In this document: positions 26,490 to 37,872 of the stretch, piece by piece
How the letters are laid out: each line of letters starts with the position of its first letter
Numbering within the stretch: position 1 is the first letter of the stretch
DNA from: CBDATA01 sp965215615
GTDB taxonomy: Bacteria; Acidobacteriota; Vicinamibacteria; Marinacidobacterales; Marinacidobacteraceae
NCBI GenBank assembly: GCA_965215615.1
Contig: OZ244068.1
Location: forward strand, 372,001 to 436,000
Direction: 5' to 3'
Length of the DNA: 64,000 nt
Notes under the pieces: model-generated
What the model was told of the DNA's origin: nothing
The model's database searches: none
Seen by the model: the letters and a program-made list of their open reading frames with translations, nothing else
Made by a program: the position numbers and the translations under genes

Positions 26490-26679
26490 CCCCGGCGGAC
26501 AGGCGGAAGGCCGGGCGGAGGTTCAGAGCTCCCGCGATGTCGGCGATCGTCCGGAGCGTGAGGTTGCGTCCGCCGCTCAGCACCTGCGTCACGAATCCGG
26601 GAGTCCGGCCCAATCGCCGCGCCAGCTCGGCCTTGGTGATCCCGCGGTCGTCGAGAGCCTTCGCCAGCTCTTCTGTCAC
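26401..26679 (-). CDS. XRE-type HTH protein, possible HigA-like antitoxin
   Basis: A 92-residue protein with a clear helix-turn-helix: TKAELARRLGRTPGFVTQVL, then NLTLRTIADIAGALNLRP. This resembles small XRE regulators that pair with toxins, but no toxin gene is adjacent. The start is uncertain. GTG 26679 is the first usable codon, yet family-like sequence (FERLVAQEELILGV) continues upstream in frame without an ATG. The last 30 residues are low-complexity and antisense to the oxidoreductase gene, so the C-terminus may have been extended. Confidence 0.6.
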   Translation of the reverse strand: MTEELAKALDDRGITKAELARRLGRTPGFVTQVLSGGRNLTLRTIADIAGALNLRPAFRLSAGVRSRGGGGSPDPSGSAPPRRPGGARRSGS

Positions 26680-26761
26680 GCCGAGAATCAGTTCTTCCTG
26701 AGCGACCAGGCGCTCGAAGTCCGGGCCGCGCCTGGTCAGGATGGATTCGTGGATGGCTCCC

Positions 26762-27462
26762 TCAGTGGAGGGTGTCGCGGCGGTTCCGGAACTCGCGTTC
26801 GTAGCGGTCGAAGCGGGCGCGGCGGCGGCGCAGGGCCAGCCGGCTCCAGAACTTCCGGAGCGGGTCGGGCCGGCCCATGAGCAGGCGCATCCGGATCAGC
26901 AGCAGGTATCCGGCGACCAGCCCCCCGAGGTGGGCGATGTGGGACACGCCGTCGCTGGTGGCCGAGAGCGAGCTCGCGAGCGAAATGAAGCCGAGCGCCA
27001 CGACCAGGTGGCTCGCCCGCATCGGCAGGACGAAGAACACGAAAACACGGGTGTCCGGGAAGAGCAGCCCGAACGCGAGGAGCAGGCCGTACGCCGCCCC
27101 GGATGCCCCGATGTGGCTCGCGTGGAAGAACGCCGGGATCGGCAGCAGGGTGAAAAGGCCGGCACCCACCCCGCACAGCAGGTAATAGCGAAGAAAGCGG
27201 CGGGAGCCCCAGATCCCTTCGAGGGGGCCGCCGAACATGTAGAGAACCAGCATGTTCAGCAGCAGGTGGCCGAGGCTGCCGTGGAGGAAGACGTAGGTGA
27301 GCAGCCGCCACGCCTCGAGCCGCAGCACGGAGGGCGGATGGAGCGCGAAGACAGCGGTCAGCACCGGGGCGATGAGCTGGGCGAGAAAGATGCCGCAGGT
27401 GATGAAGATCAGCCGCTTCACCATCGGGGTCATGGCGGCGAGGCCGTAGCCGGAGTTCGAGA

Positions 27463-27466
<4 letters not shown>
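26762..27466 (-). CDS. Rhomboid family intramembrane serine protease
   Basis: A 234-residue integral membrane protease with six predicted membrane helices. It has the N-terminal PPSVLRLEAWRLLTYVFLHG with HGSLGHLLLNML, the catalytic Ser in GASGAAYG, and the catalytic His in HIAHLGGLVAGYL. The GTG start at 27466 overlaps the uvrA stop (GTGA) and gives the VISNSGYG leader seen in relatives; the ATG at 27433 is an alternative. The cytosolic tail is Arg-rich. Confidence 0.9.
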
Positions 27467-30318
<2,852 letters not shown>

Positions 30319-30386
30319 CGGTGCGGGGAGGCTAGCAGGCTGTCGAGGCCATAGACTCCCGCCCCTCCGGAGGCCCCGCCGAGTCC

Positions 30387-31319
30387 ATGTCCGATACCCC
30401 ACAGCCTGGCTACGACCAGCCGCTCTTCGTCCAGCCGTTCGACCACCGTGGCAGCTTCATCCGCTCGTTCTTCAAGGCTTCGGGGACTCCCGCCATCGAT
30501 CCGGAAACCGATCGCTTCACTCCGGTTTCGGCAGCCAAGGCGCTGATCTACCGGGGGCTTCTGCGCGCCATCGAGGACGGTGTCCCGAAAGAGCAGGTAG
30601 GGATCCTGGTGGATGCCCAGTTCGGCGCGCCCATCCTCGCCGACGCACAGCGCCGCGGCATTCCCCGAGCGGTCTGCATCGAAAAGAGCGGCCAGGAGGT
30701 CTTCGACTTCGAGTACGGAGTGAGCTGGGTGACCCATATCCGCTTCGTCCGTCCGGACATGGTCAAGGTGCTGGTCCGGCTCCACCCGGACGACCCGGAA
30801 GAGACGCTGATGGTGCAGCTCGCCCGTCTGAAGCTGGTTTCCGACTACCTGCGGGGCCCCGAGCGGCGGCTGTTCCTGTTCGAGCTGCTGGTTCCCGCCA
30901 CCACCGAGGCCGACCGGGAAGCGGGCGATGCCTACGACCGGGAGGTTCGCCCCGGCCACATGGAGCGCGCCATCCGCCGGATCCAGGATTTCGGCATCGA
31001 GCCGGACATCTGGAAGCTCGAAGGCGTGGACCGGCGGTCCGATGCCGAGCGGGTCGCGGAAGCCGTCCGGCGCGGCGCGCATCGGTCGAAGGTCGGCTGC
31101 ATCCTGCTCGGACGCGGGTCCGATGCCGGCAAGGTGCGCGAATGGCTCCAGGTCGCCGCCCCGGTCTCCGGGTTCATCGGCTTCGCGGTGGGCCGCACCA
31201 ACTTCCGCGAGCCGCTCGCCGACCACCTCGCCGGGCGCATCGGCGAAGAGGAGGCGATCAGCCGGATCGCCACCAACTACCGGGGCTGCGTGGACGCCTG
31301 GAAGGCGGCCGGAAACTAA
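30387..31319 (+). CDS. DUF2090 protein (deoxy-keto-gluconate-phosphate aldolase-like)
   Basis: A 310-residue protein matching the DUF2090 family, found alone or as the C-terminal half of IolC-type enzymes, where it is thought to act as a 2-deoxy-5-keto-gluconate 6-phosphate aldolase. Family features are RSFFKASG near the start, GILVDAQFGAPILADA, VRPGHMERAIRRIQDFGIEPDIWKLEG (shown in part: IQDFGIEPDIWKLEG) and APVSGFIGFAVGRTNF near the end. ATG 30387, divergent from uvrA. No inositol genes are nearby, so the substrate is unknown. Confidence 0.8.
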   Translation: MSDTPQPGYDQPLFVQPFDHRGSFIRSFFKASGTPAIDPETDRFTPVSAAKALIYRGLLRAIEDGVPKEQVGILVDAQFGAPILADAQRRGIPRAVCIEKSGQEVFDFEYGVSWVTHIRFVRPDMVKVLVRLHPDDPEETLMVQLARLKLVSDYLRGPERRLFLFELLVPATTEADREAGDAYDREVRPGHMERAIRRIQDFGIEPDIWKLEGVDRRSDAERVAEAVRRGAHRSKVGCILLGRGSDAGKVREWLQVAAPVSGFIGFAVGRTNFREPLADHLAGRIGEEEAISRIATNYRGCVDAWKAAGN

Positions 31320-31540
31320 CGACCCCAGGCGTAGAGCGGGCGGGCGAAGTAGCAGGGCCCGCCGAACCCCCATGGCGTGTATTGCTGTAGCTGTACCTTT
31401 CGCCGACCGACATCGCCCGCGCCGTCTCCTCCGGATAGGTGTCGAGCAGGTTCCGGGCACCGAGCGCGAACGAGACACCGCCCGCGGCTCCGAAGTTGGC
31501 TTCGAGGTCAAAGATGGCTCGGCCGTCGAAGAATCCCTGC
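31316..31540 (-). pseudogene. TonB-dependent receptor, C-terminal remnant
   Basis: On the minus strand the reading AIFDLEANFGAAGGVSFALG followed by ARNLLDTYPEE and YSYSN resembles the last strands of a TonB-dependent outer-membrane receptor. A shift of frame near 31380 restores the typical ending PWGFGGPCYFARPLYAWGR followed by a stop. Everything upstream of the last ~75 residues is missing. The stop overlaps the stop of the DUF2090 gene. It marks the left edge of the accessory island. Confidence 0.65.
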
Positions 31541-31645
31541 TCGATGCCGCCCGAGCGGCGACAAACAAGCCCGCCCTCATCCCCCATCCGCTACGATGCG
31601 GCCGGCCCCGTTGTGCTTCGTGACGGGTTGGAGAGGGGTGAAATC

Positions 31646-32080
31646 ATGGTGCATGTTCTCGATGTCGCCGCGTACATCCTGGAAAAACACGGCGAGATGA
31701 CGACCTGGAAGCTCCAGAAGCTGGTCTATTACTCGCAGGCGTGGTCCACGGTCTGGGACGACGACCAGCTTTTCCCGGAAGAGATCGAGGCGTGGGCCAA
31801 TGGACCGGTGGTTCGGGCGCTGTGGGAGCAGCACCGACAGCAGTTCCGGCTGTCTTCGATCGCCGGCGGTGACGGAAGGAAGCTCACCCCCGAGCAGGCC
31901 GAGACGGTGGATGCGGTCCTGGAGTACTACGGCGACAAGTCGTCCCAGTGGCTCAGCGACCTGACGCACATGGAGGACCCGTGGCGACGGGCGCGAGAAG
32001 GCGTTCCTGAGGGAGAGAGAAGCAACAAGGTCATCCCGAAACAGAATCTGGCGGAGTACTACGGCGGCCTTCCGGGCTGA
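31646..32080 (+). CDS. Panacea/SocA-type antitoxin (DUF4065)
   Basis: A 144-residue protein with the Panacea-domain pattern: a short helix with LDVAAYILEKHGEMTTWKLQ, then KLVYYSQAWSTVWDDDQLF, EEIEAWANGPVVRALW and a C-terminal helical part. This domain occurs in SocA, GepA and the antitoxins of PanAT toxin-antitoxin pairs, where it neutralises diverse toxins. ATG 31646. The next gene starts within its stop codon, as expected of a toxin partner, but that gene is damaged. Confidence 0.85.
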   Translation: MVHVLDVAAYILEKHGEMTTWKLQKLVYYSQAWSTVWDDDQLFPEEIEAWANGPVVRALWEQHRQQFRLSSIAGGDGRKLTPEQAETVDAVLEYYGDKSSQWLSDLTHMEDPWRRAREGVPEGERSNKVIPKQNLAEYYGGLPG

Positions 32081-32444
32081 TGACCGCCCAAAAGCGACCG
32101 AAAAGACGATCGGGGCGGGGACTGGATCGGAGGCAGGTCCGCCAGGTTGGCGATCCGGACGCTGGTCAGACGCTCGTCAGACGCTCGTTTGGGGCCTCCG
32201 CCGATTGGATATCGATGGCCCGTGGGCGAAAACCCGAGGCACCAACAACCATGCGGTCGCCGTGGAGCACCTCTGCGCGAAAGCACGCAAACGGCTGCGT
32301 GAAGTCAGTCAGGATGACCTTGACCAACTTTTTTCACTCCGTCTGAGCGGAGCAAAGCGGATCTATGGAATTCGGGCGAGCCGAATCTTCCACCTCCTCT
32401 GGTACGACCCGAACCATGAGGTGTACTCGATGCAATCTCGCTGA
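32080..32444 (+). pseudogene. Partner of the Panacea antitoxin, frameshifted
   Basis: The reading begins at ATG 32080, overlapping the antitoxin stop, with a basic N-terminus. Family-like sequence then moves to a second frame near 32190-32200 and continues as RRLDIDGPW, VAVEHLCAKARKRLREVSQD, DLDQLFSLRLSGAKRIYGIR and FHLLWYDPNHEVY to the stop at 32444. I recall this C-terminal pattern in hypothetical proteins found beside Panacea genes. Roughly 25 residues also seem to be missing after DGPW. The toxin is therefore probably inactive. Confidence 0.55.
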
Positions 32445-32450
32445 CGACCG

Positions 32451-32725
32451 TCAGCCGTCGCAGAGCACGATGAGGACGAGATCGTTGTCCTCCATGTACT
32501 GAACTTCGTAGCCGCAGGCTCCCGCGGTGCCGTCGAATTTCCCGGTCCCCCCGCGAGTCGAAACACCCCGCGCCCTCCGCCACCGGTCTCGGTACGCTCG
32601 GGCAGATTCACAGTGGCGTACTCATGGTTCGCAACGAAGACGAGATGGAAGCCGATGTCCCGGGCGACGGAAGCCGCCGGAATGACGAGAACGAGGGAGA
32701 GAAGGACGAGAACGAAGCGCGTCAT
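32451..32725 (-). pseudogene. Small exported protein, frameshifted
   Basis: Starting at ATG 32725 the minus strand encodes a signal peptide (FVLVLLSLVLVIPAASVA) and about 40 further residues (FHLVFVANHEYATVNLPER). One base of frame change in the G-run near 32550 would lead into GKFDGTAGACGYEVQYMEDN and a natural stop at 32451. The unshifted frame runs on antisense to the gene above. I do not recognise the family. It lies just downstream of the truncated methylase copy. Confidence 0.4.
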
Positions 32726-32773
32726 GACGGAGCCTCCGGCTCGGCATTGTCACCACCGAAGGAGGGAGCGCGG

Positions 32774-34833
32774 TCAGGCGACGAGCGGCAGAGATTTTTC
32801 GGACAACCGGGCGTAGCGACTGTAAACCCGCATCCCCGGCCCGATGGCCGCCTGCGCGAGGTCCACGGGGGCGATGTTCCCGGACTGAAGCAACCGCAGC
32901 GCCGGCGGAAGCTCCTCCCGGAGCGCCGCCGCGAACTCCCGCCGCGACGCAAGGGGAGCATCAGGGTCGCGCGGCCGGCAGACGAGGACGATGGAGGAGG
33001 CGAGCGCGTTGGTGCCGACGCTGATCATCCGGCCAGGCCGCTCGGTCCGAAGCGGCCAGGTTCCCCCGATTCCAAGTCCCGACCGAAGTACCGCATCGAG
33101 GAAGGTCTCCCAACCCGTACTGGTGGTTCCGGTGTCGCCCTTCGTCTCGGACTGTTTGAAGGCGTAGTAGATGGTGACCGGCGAATCCGGATGGGCCTGC
33201 TCGGCCAGTCGCCCCATCGCCCGAGTCATCCCTTCAAGAAAGAACGCTTCGGCCTTGTCGCGGCTGCCGTGGCGGTACGGTGTGGCGACGAGTTCTTCGG
33301 CCTTCGGGACTGCCAGCGTGGCGAAGAGATCGGGGAAGACGGGACGCAGCGTCCGGCGCAGCCAGACGTAGAAAAAGTCGGAAAGGTCCGCGTAGCCGAC
33401 GTTGTCGTAATACGGCGGATCGGTGGAAGCCACAGTACTGACCCCAAGGCGGCCCCGAGATGCGTCCGCTTGGTGGCAATGCGCGGTTCCGGTTGCTGGG
33501 TAGCAGTCAGCGGCTTTGTGAACCCACCTCAGACACGCTCCGGCAAAATTTCCGGACGAACCGCTGAAGGGATTGGCCTCCGTATAGTCCCAAGTCATTG
33601 GGATCGCGTGGCGCACGAAGGTGTGGCAGACCGCCTGCAAGCCGCTCAGCCAGGTCGCGATTGACGACCAAAAGTCAGATGCCCGGCTGGTCGCCAGGCC
33701 GAGATACAGGGCAACCGCCTCGGCATACGCGGCGGCCCCGGTTCCGCCGTCCCGGAGCGGCCGGTCGTCCTCGGGAAGCCCACTCGCGTCGCTTCGCACC
33801 CGCTCCATCGCCTCGCCGACCAGGTCGGAGAAAGTGGTGAGCGCGACGAGTTGGCGCGGGGTAAACAGGTCACCGAACGTTGTCAGCCCATAAAGCGGAG
33901 TCTTGAAGTCGCGAGGATTGCGTGGCAACTCCATGTCCGGCACCCAGCTCGGATGGGCACCAGTGGCCGCAGTCTCGTGCTCCCGCATCGGACTTAGATA
34001 AACCCGCTCCCGGTCCCCTTCCGCGACGATGGCCATAAGTCGCGAGCCCATTCGTCCAGCCGCCCCTTCGGCTCTCACGAACTTGAACGGCATCGGTGCC
34101 CCCGAAAGCAGACACCGGAACGGACTCCCGCTGCCCCCGGCTTTCGTGCCCTGCTTCGCTTCCGGCGGCGGAGTTCCCCGTCGCACCCGGAACCGGTACT
34201 CCCGACCTTCCACCTCCGGCTCCACCCACGCCTGCTTCCCCGCCTTGCTCGACAGCACGAAACTCGACGCGAGCGGCACCTCCACCCCCGCGAACGCCGG
34301 GTTCGGGCTCGGGACCGTCCGCGCCCAGAGCCACGCGATCACCGTCAGTTCCCGGCCTTCGTACTTCCGGAGGTCGGGGCGTTCCTGCGCCATCTCTTTC
34401 GTGATCCGGACCTTCGGATAGAGGCTCCCGATGCGGCGCTCCGCCTCTTCGCGCATCCAGTTGCCGTAGTAGCGGACATCCTCGGCGAGCCCCGCCGCGC
34501 CCTTCCATCTTCCTCCGCCGTGTCCCCCCAAATGACCTCTCGCCTCCGGGTTGACCGGCGGCCTCCCCGCGAAGCGCGGGGGGATCTCGATCATCGCCTT
34601 GTTGATGAGAACCGCGACCGGGTTCAGGTCGCTCGCGTGGGCTTCGAGACCGAGCCGCTGGGCTTCGAGCGGGATCGCCCCGCCGCCCGCGAACGGATCG
34701 TGGAAGGCCGGGAGCTTCTCCGGGTCGAAGAGCTCCGCCGCCTGCGGGTGGTCGGCGTTATCGGCGCAGGTCCGCCGCCACGACTCCCGGATCTCCGCCC
34801 GCGCCCGTTCGAGCAACGGCTCGTTGGCCGTGT
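32774..34833 (-). pseudogene. DUF1156 methylase, inverted truncated second copy
   Basis: About 680 codons remain open on the minus strand and match residues 96-768 of the intact methylase at 43689-46571. Motif I (DPFAGGG) and the catalytic DPPY are kept, but the whole N-terminal DUF1156 domain and the last 192 residues are absent. Homology stops sharply at 34833 and 32810. Identical blocks alternate with strongly diverged ones. No start codon with a plausible ribosome site precedes it (first is TTG 34816), so it is probably silent but available as a recombination donor. Confidence 0.85.
32810..34833. repeat. Inverted repeat, left arm (partner 43975-45992)
   Basis: This 2024-bp arm is inverted relative to the 2018-bp arm at 43975-45992. 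The arms are 9.1 kb apart. Near-identical stretches correspond to methylase residues 96-326, 409-475, 563-672 and 701-768. Diverged stretches correspond to about residues 327-408, 476-562 and 673-700. Confidence 0.9.
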
Positions 34834-34866
34834 ATCACCGGAACGAACAGCATCAGCCGTCGCAGT

Positions 34867-35491
34867 TCACACCTTCGCAGCCAATTCTCGAGCGAACGTC
34901 AAGAGCTCCGCGAAGGCTGGGGTGCCAGCATCCCATACACCCTGCTCGGCACCCTCTCCCACCCGCGATGTGGGATCGTCCATGGCTGCGAGGTACGCGT
35001 GGACGAAGGCCTTGTCCTCATTTCGGATTCGGGCAGTGTCCTCTTCGCCCAGGCAATCCAGATATCTCGACGCACCTCGCGACACCGTCGCCGGAAACCG
35101 ACTTCCGGCAAAGAGTCTCGATGGCACCCGGCGAGCTTCCATCCGGAACGATGAACACTCCGACAGCCGGAATAGCCGCCGAAAATCCGGCGTGGCGGGA
35201 CGGCGGCTCGAATCCGGCCCTTTGGAGGCTTCCGCAAACGCTCGCAAAAGCGGCAGCGGCATCCCGGTCCGCATCCCGAATCACACCGATCGCCTGTAGC
35301 CCCGTCCCACCCCGAGCCGCGTTCCGGATCGCCACGAGCCTCTCGGGAAATCTGTCCCTTCCACCGGCTTCGATCACCTGTACTTCGTCGAGCTCACGAG
35401 CCAACAGGGCGCTGAGGAATCGCACCTCGTCCTGCCCCTCCACCAAGAGCAGGCGATCCGACCGGAGCTTCAGCCTACCGACCCGCTTCAT
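34867..35491 (-). pseudogene. DUF3226/TOPRIM-like nuclease subunit, frameshifted
   Basis: ATG 35491 overlaps the stop of the upstream ATPase gene. The N-terminal part shows the TOPRIM-type acidic pattern LLLVEGQDEVRFLSALLA and GVIRDADRDAAAA. Near 35060 a single extra base breaks the frame; reading past it gives YLDCLGEE, NEDKAFVHAYLAAMDDP and AFAELLTFARELA, a normal family ending at 34867. Total length is 208 codons plus one base. Together with the ATPase this resembles two-gene OLD or PARIS-like ATPase/TOPRIM defence pairs. A sequencing error is possible. Confidence 0.7.
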
Positions 35492-36528
35492 CGAATTTCC
35501 AGATTCAGCTCCCGGGCACCAAGCAGGGAGTCGCCGGCGTAGGTGACCACTTCCACCGAAGCGGTCTCGTCTCGCCGGTGAATCTTGTGAATCGCGAGGT
35601 CATCCGGCGCATCCTCGTACGCATCCATCGCGGCCCGGAGGCACTCGTCGCTGTGAGTGGTTGCAATCAACTGCACATCGGACTGATGCGCGGACTGGCG
35701 CAAATGCGCCCAGACATCCCGGAGGACCGAATGATGGAATCCGTTCCCGACCTCGTCCACGAACAGCGCGCCACCATGAGCCGCGGACACGTTGACAAAC
35801 AGATGAGCCAGTCGAACCGCGCCGCCTCCCAGATCACCCAAGCGCAACTGCATTCCATCATCCGTAACCGCCGAAAGGTACGACTGATCGGATTCATCCA
35901 CGAGGATCTCGACTTCCACGACACTCGGCCGAACCAGATGGATCGCTCGAAGAAACCTCTCCTTACCCCCGGATTTGACCAAGTCTGAATATCGCTTCAG
36001 GAATTCGGTCGTCGGCTCCTGGTGATGGTGAACGCTGATGATGCTGTTGGGCCGACCTGCGATCCGCTCCGTTCCCTGGTGGAGGACGATGCCCCCGGTG
36101 GTCGCTTGCGCCGACCTGCATTCTTCGGGCTCCTCACTCTCGTCCAGAAAAGCCTTTATCTGGCCCACAACCGGCGCTCCGAACACGCTTCCGACATCCG
36201 GGGCCGGATTCGCTCCGTTCGTTTCCGCCACGCTCTCGTACACGAGTCGCACGCCGCATTCGGCATCCCGCTCGGTTCCCCTGAGTTCCAAGGCTCCAGA
36301 AGCTAGCGGCGCAATCGGGTTGAGGACCGGGCGCGAGGTTCGCTGCACGTTGGGGTTCCAGAGGAGTGCCGAGTTGTGGCGGCCGGTCAGCAACCACATG
36401 GCTTCGAGAACCGCGGTTTTCCCGACTCCGTTTCCGCCGACGATCAGGTTCGTGCGCGCCAGGTGGTCGAAGGAAATCCCTCCGATCCCGCGATAGCAAA
36501 CCGCCTCGAAGTGGCCCAGAAAGGACAT
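35488..36528 (-). CDS. AAA ATPase of OLD/RecF-like type, partner of TOPRIM gene
   Basis: A 346-residue ABC/SMC-like ATPase. Walker A is VGGNGVGKTAVLEAM (about residues 31-45) following an N-terminal FEAVCYRGIGGISFDHL strand set. Near the C-terminus are signature-like LGDLGGGAVRLAHLF, Walker B GALFVDEVGNGFHH and the H-loop LIATTHSDECLRAA. This is the arrangement of AAA_15/AAA_21 ATPases that pair with TOPRIM nucleases. Its stop overlaps the frameshifted TOPRIM-like gene. Confidence 0.85.
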   Translation of the reverse strand: MSFLGHFEAVCYRGIGGISFDHLARTNLIVGGNGVGKTAVLEAMWLLTGRHNSALLWNPNVQRTSRPVLNPIAPLASGALELRGTERDAECGVRLVYESVAETNGANPAPDVGSVFGAPVVGQIKAFLDESEEPEECRSAQATTGGIVLHQGTERIAGRPNSIISVHHHQEPTTEFLKRYSDLVKSGGKERFLRAIHLVRPSVVEVEILVDESDQSYLSAVTDDGMQLRLGDLGGGAVRLAHLFVNVSAAHGGALFVDEVGNGFHHSVLRDVWAHLRQSAHQSDVQLIATTHSDECLRAAMDAYEDAPDDLAIHKIHRRDETASVEVVTYAGDSLLGARELNLEIR

Positions 36529-36551
36529 TCGCGTATCTCCTCGCCCCGAGT

Positions 36552-36644
36552 CTATCGCCGGGCCGGATCACCCTCGAAGAGGTAGATGCAGAGGTTGGCA
36601 TCGAGGTACGTGCGGCGACCCAGCCGCAGCCCCGATGCGGTCAC
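36552..36644 (-). pseudogene. Truncated PIN toxin after AbrB antitoxin
   Basis: GTG 36644 overlaps the stop of the AbrB-type antitoxin gene and begins a 30-residue reading GRRTYLDANLCIYLFEGDP before a stop at 36552. YLDANLCIYL is the usual first strand of a PIN-domain VapC toxin with its first catalytic Asp. The remaining ~100 residues are missing, so the antitoxin next door has lost its partner. Confidence 0.65.
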
Positions 36645-36907
36645 TCGGCCCGGCCGGCCTCGATCTCCGCGTCTATTTCGGTGGCCGATTTGTAGAGCCC
36701 GGAAGCGGCACCGACAAGTTCAGACCACGTGTAGGTGCGGCCCCGGTCGCGAACCTCCTGGGCCGTGATGAGGATCCGATTCCTGTCGGCGGAAAAGCGC
36801 AGCACGTCGCCCTCCCGGAGGCCGGCGGCGGCCACCACCTTCGCGGGCAGCGTGATCTGGTTCCTTGAGCGAAGCCGGGCTGTGTGCTCCGGTTTTTCTG
36901 GCATCAC
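36641..36907 (-). CDS. AbrB/MazE-type antitoxin
   Basis: An 88-residue swapped-hairpin DNA-binding protein: RLRSRNQITLPAKVVAAAGL followed by REGDVLRFSADRNRILITAQ is the AbrB-like fold seen in VapB antitoxins. Its C-terminal part (YTWSELVGAASGLYKSA) would bind a PIN toxin. The gene overlaps the PIN toxin gene upstream by four bases and the truncated PIN gene downstream, so it could be the antitoxin of either. Confidence 0.8.
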   Translation of the reverse strand: MMPEKPEHTARLRSRNQITLPAKVVAAAGLREGDVLRFSADRNRILITAQEVRDRGRTYTWSELVGAASGLYKSATEIDAEIEAGRAE

Positions 36908-37347
36908 CAGAGGATTTCCTCCGTGGGATCCACCACCGTCAGGAACGGGAAGCGCCGAAAGCCCCGGTCGCGGGTGCAGATCCGGCTGATCCCGTGTTCC
37001 CGCATCAGGACGGCGATGTGCACGTCATGCATGACGCTGCCGCGCAGATCGGGCATCTCCTTGAGCGTCTGCGCCAGCACCGAGGCGTGGCGCGAGGTTG
37101 CGACGAGCGGCTCGAAACCACCCGAAGCCATCAGGTCGTCCAGGAAACCGAGCGCTCCCTCCGTGGTCCAGGGCGATGGAAGTCCGTGCGCATGCGTCGC
37201 CACCCGCAGGAACTCGTAGCAGACACTCCAGGGGAGAAAGGCGGGGGCTCCGTTCCTTCTGCCCCGGAAGAGTCGCCTTTGACAGACCTCGTGAAACGGG
37301 GAATCGCGGTTCGCGGCATCGAGCAGGATGTTCGTGTCGAAGACCAC
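36904..37347 (-). CDS. PIN-domain toxin (VapC-like ribonuclease)
   Basis: A 147-residue PIN protein. The conserved acidic residues are in VFDTNILLDAANRDSPFH (first Asp), SVCYEFLRVATH (Glu) and SVMHDVHIAVLMREHGISR with the terminal CTRDRGFRRFP. These positions form the metal-binding catalytic site of VapC RNases. It follows a ribbon-helix-helix antitoxin gene by 3 bp and overlaps the AbrB gene, making a compact three-gene set. Confidence 0.85.
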   Translation of the reverse strand: MVFDTNILLDAANRDSPFHEVCQRRLFRGRRNGAPAFLPWSVCYEFLRVATHAHGLPSPWTTEGALGFLDDLMASGGFEPLVATSRHASVLAQTLKEMPDLRGSVMHDVHIAVLMREHGISRICTRDRGFRRFPFLTVVDPTEEILW

Positions 37348-37350
37348 GGA

Positions 37351-37632
37351 CTATTCGCTGGATTCGTTCCGCCGCTTGAAGCCGTAGAGCCGGGCATCGC
37401 GCTCCTCGTCGAGCTTTTCGATTGCATCGCGGTCGGTGATGTCGATCAGAAACCCGCCACCGTGCCAGGACGGTAGGGGAGGCAGCTCCTTGTTCGCTTC
37501 GGCCTGTTCGGTCTCCGCGAGGATGCGCCGGAGGCCGGCTTCGACGAGCGAAGACATGGTCACCCGTCGTCGCGCCGCTTCCTCGCGCAGTTGCTGCATC
37601 AGGGGATCCGGAATGTTCAGGGTCGTCTTCAT
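37351..37632 (-). CDS. Ribbon-helix-helix antitoxin
   Basis: A 93-residue protein starting at ATG 37632 with the RHH pattern MKTTLNIPDPLMQQLREEAA, then RRVTMSSLVEAGLRRILAE. The C-terminal region (LPSWHGGGFLIDITDRDAIE) is the usual toxin-wrapping tail of VapB-type antitoxins paired with PIN toxins. Its ATG is back-to-back with the ATG of the recombinase remnant on the other strand, leaving no gap. Confidence 0.8.
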   Translation of the reverse strand: MKTTLNIPDPLMQQLREEAARRRVTMSSLVEAGLRRILAETEQAEANKELPPLPSWHGGGFLIDITDRDAIEKLDEERDARLYGFKRRNESSE

Positions 37633-37845
37633 ATGGCAAACCTTACCCATATGGCTAGCCATACAGCAAATCCGGGAGTCCTCTTCGAAGTGTTCCGCAG
37701 CCGCGCGAGCCACTGGAAACCGCGGACGCTCGCCGTCAACCGGTCGTACCCCCGCACCCGGATCCTTCCGTGGTTTCGGGGGCGTCCGGTAGCCGCGATC
37801 ACCCGCGGCGAAATCGAGCGCTGGTTCGCGTCGCTCCACGAAAGG
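37633..37845 (+). pseudogene. Tyrosine recombinase N-terminal remnant
   Basis: ATG 37633 begins about 70 residues that match the N-terminus of the intact recombinase at 38651 (WKPRTLAVNRSYPRTRILPW and the following core-binding segment). The last 79 bp (37765-37843) are identical to 38786-38864. The match then ends inside the core-binding domain, where a PIN toxin gene begins on the opposite strand. The catalytic domain is entirely absent. Confidence 0.75.
37765..37843. repeat. 79-bp perfect direct repeat (partner 38786-38864)
   Basis: Identical to 38786-38864 with an offset of 1021 bp. Both lie in recombinase coding sequence. The interval holds the remnant's end, a complete PIN toxin-antitoxin pair and an AbrB-like fragment. 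Less similar homology extends upstream on both sides to the recombinase start codons. Confidence 0.9.
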
Positions 37846-37872
37846 GGACAGTCCGACGACTTCCTCGGCGCG

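Noticed and set aside
30328..30345. CTAGCAGGCTGT near the uvrA start, resembling one end of the MITE
   Set aside because: Only about 11 bases match, there is no second end nearby and no TA-flanked element, so chance or a very old relic.
32774..34816. Left methylase copy as an independent functional methylase
   Set aside because: It lacks the N-terminal DUF1156 domain and 192 C-terminal residues and has no convincing start site, so it is treated as a cassette or remnant.
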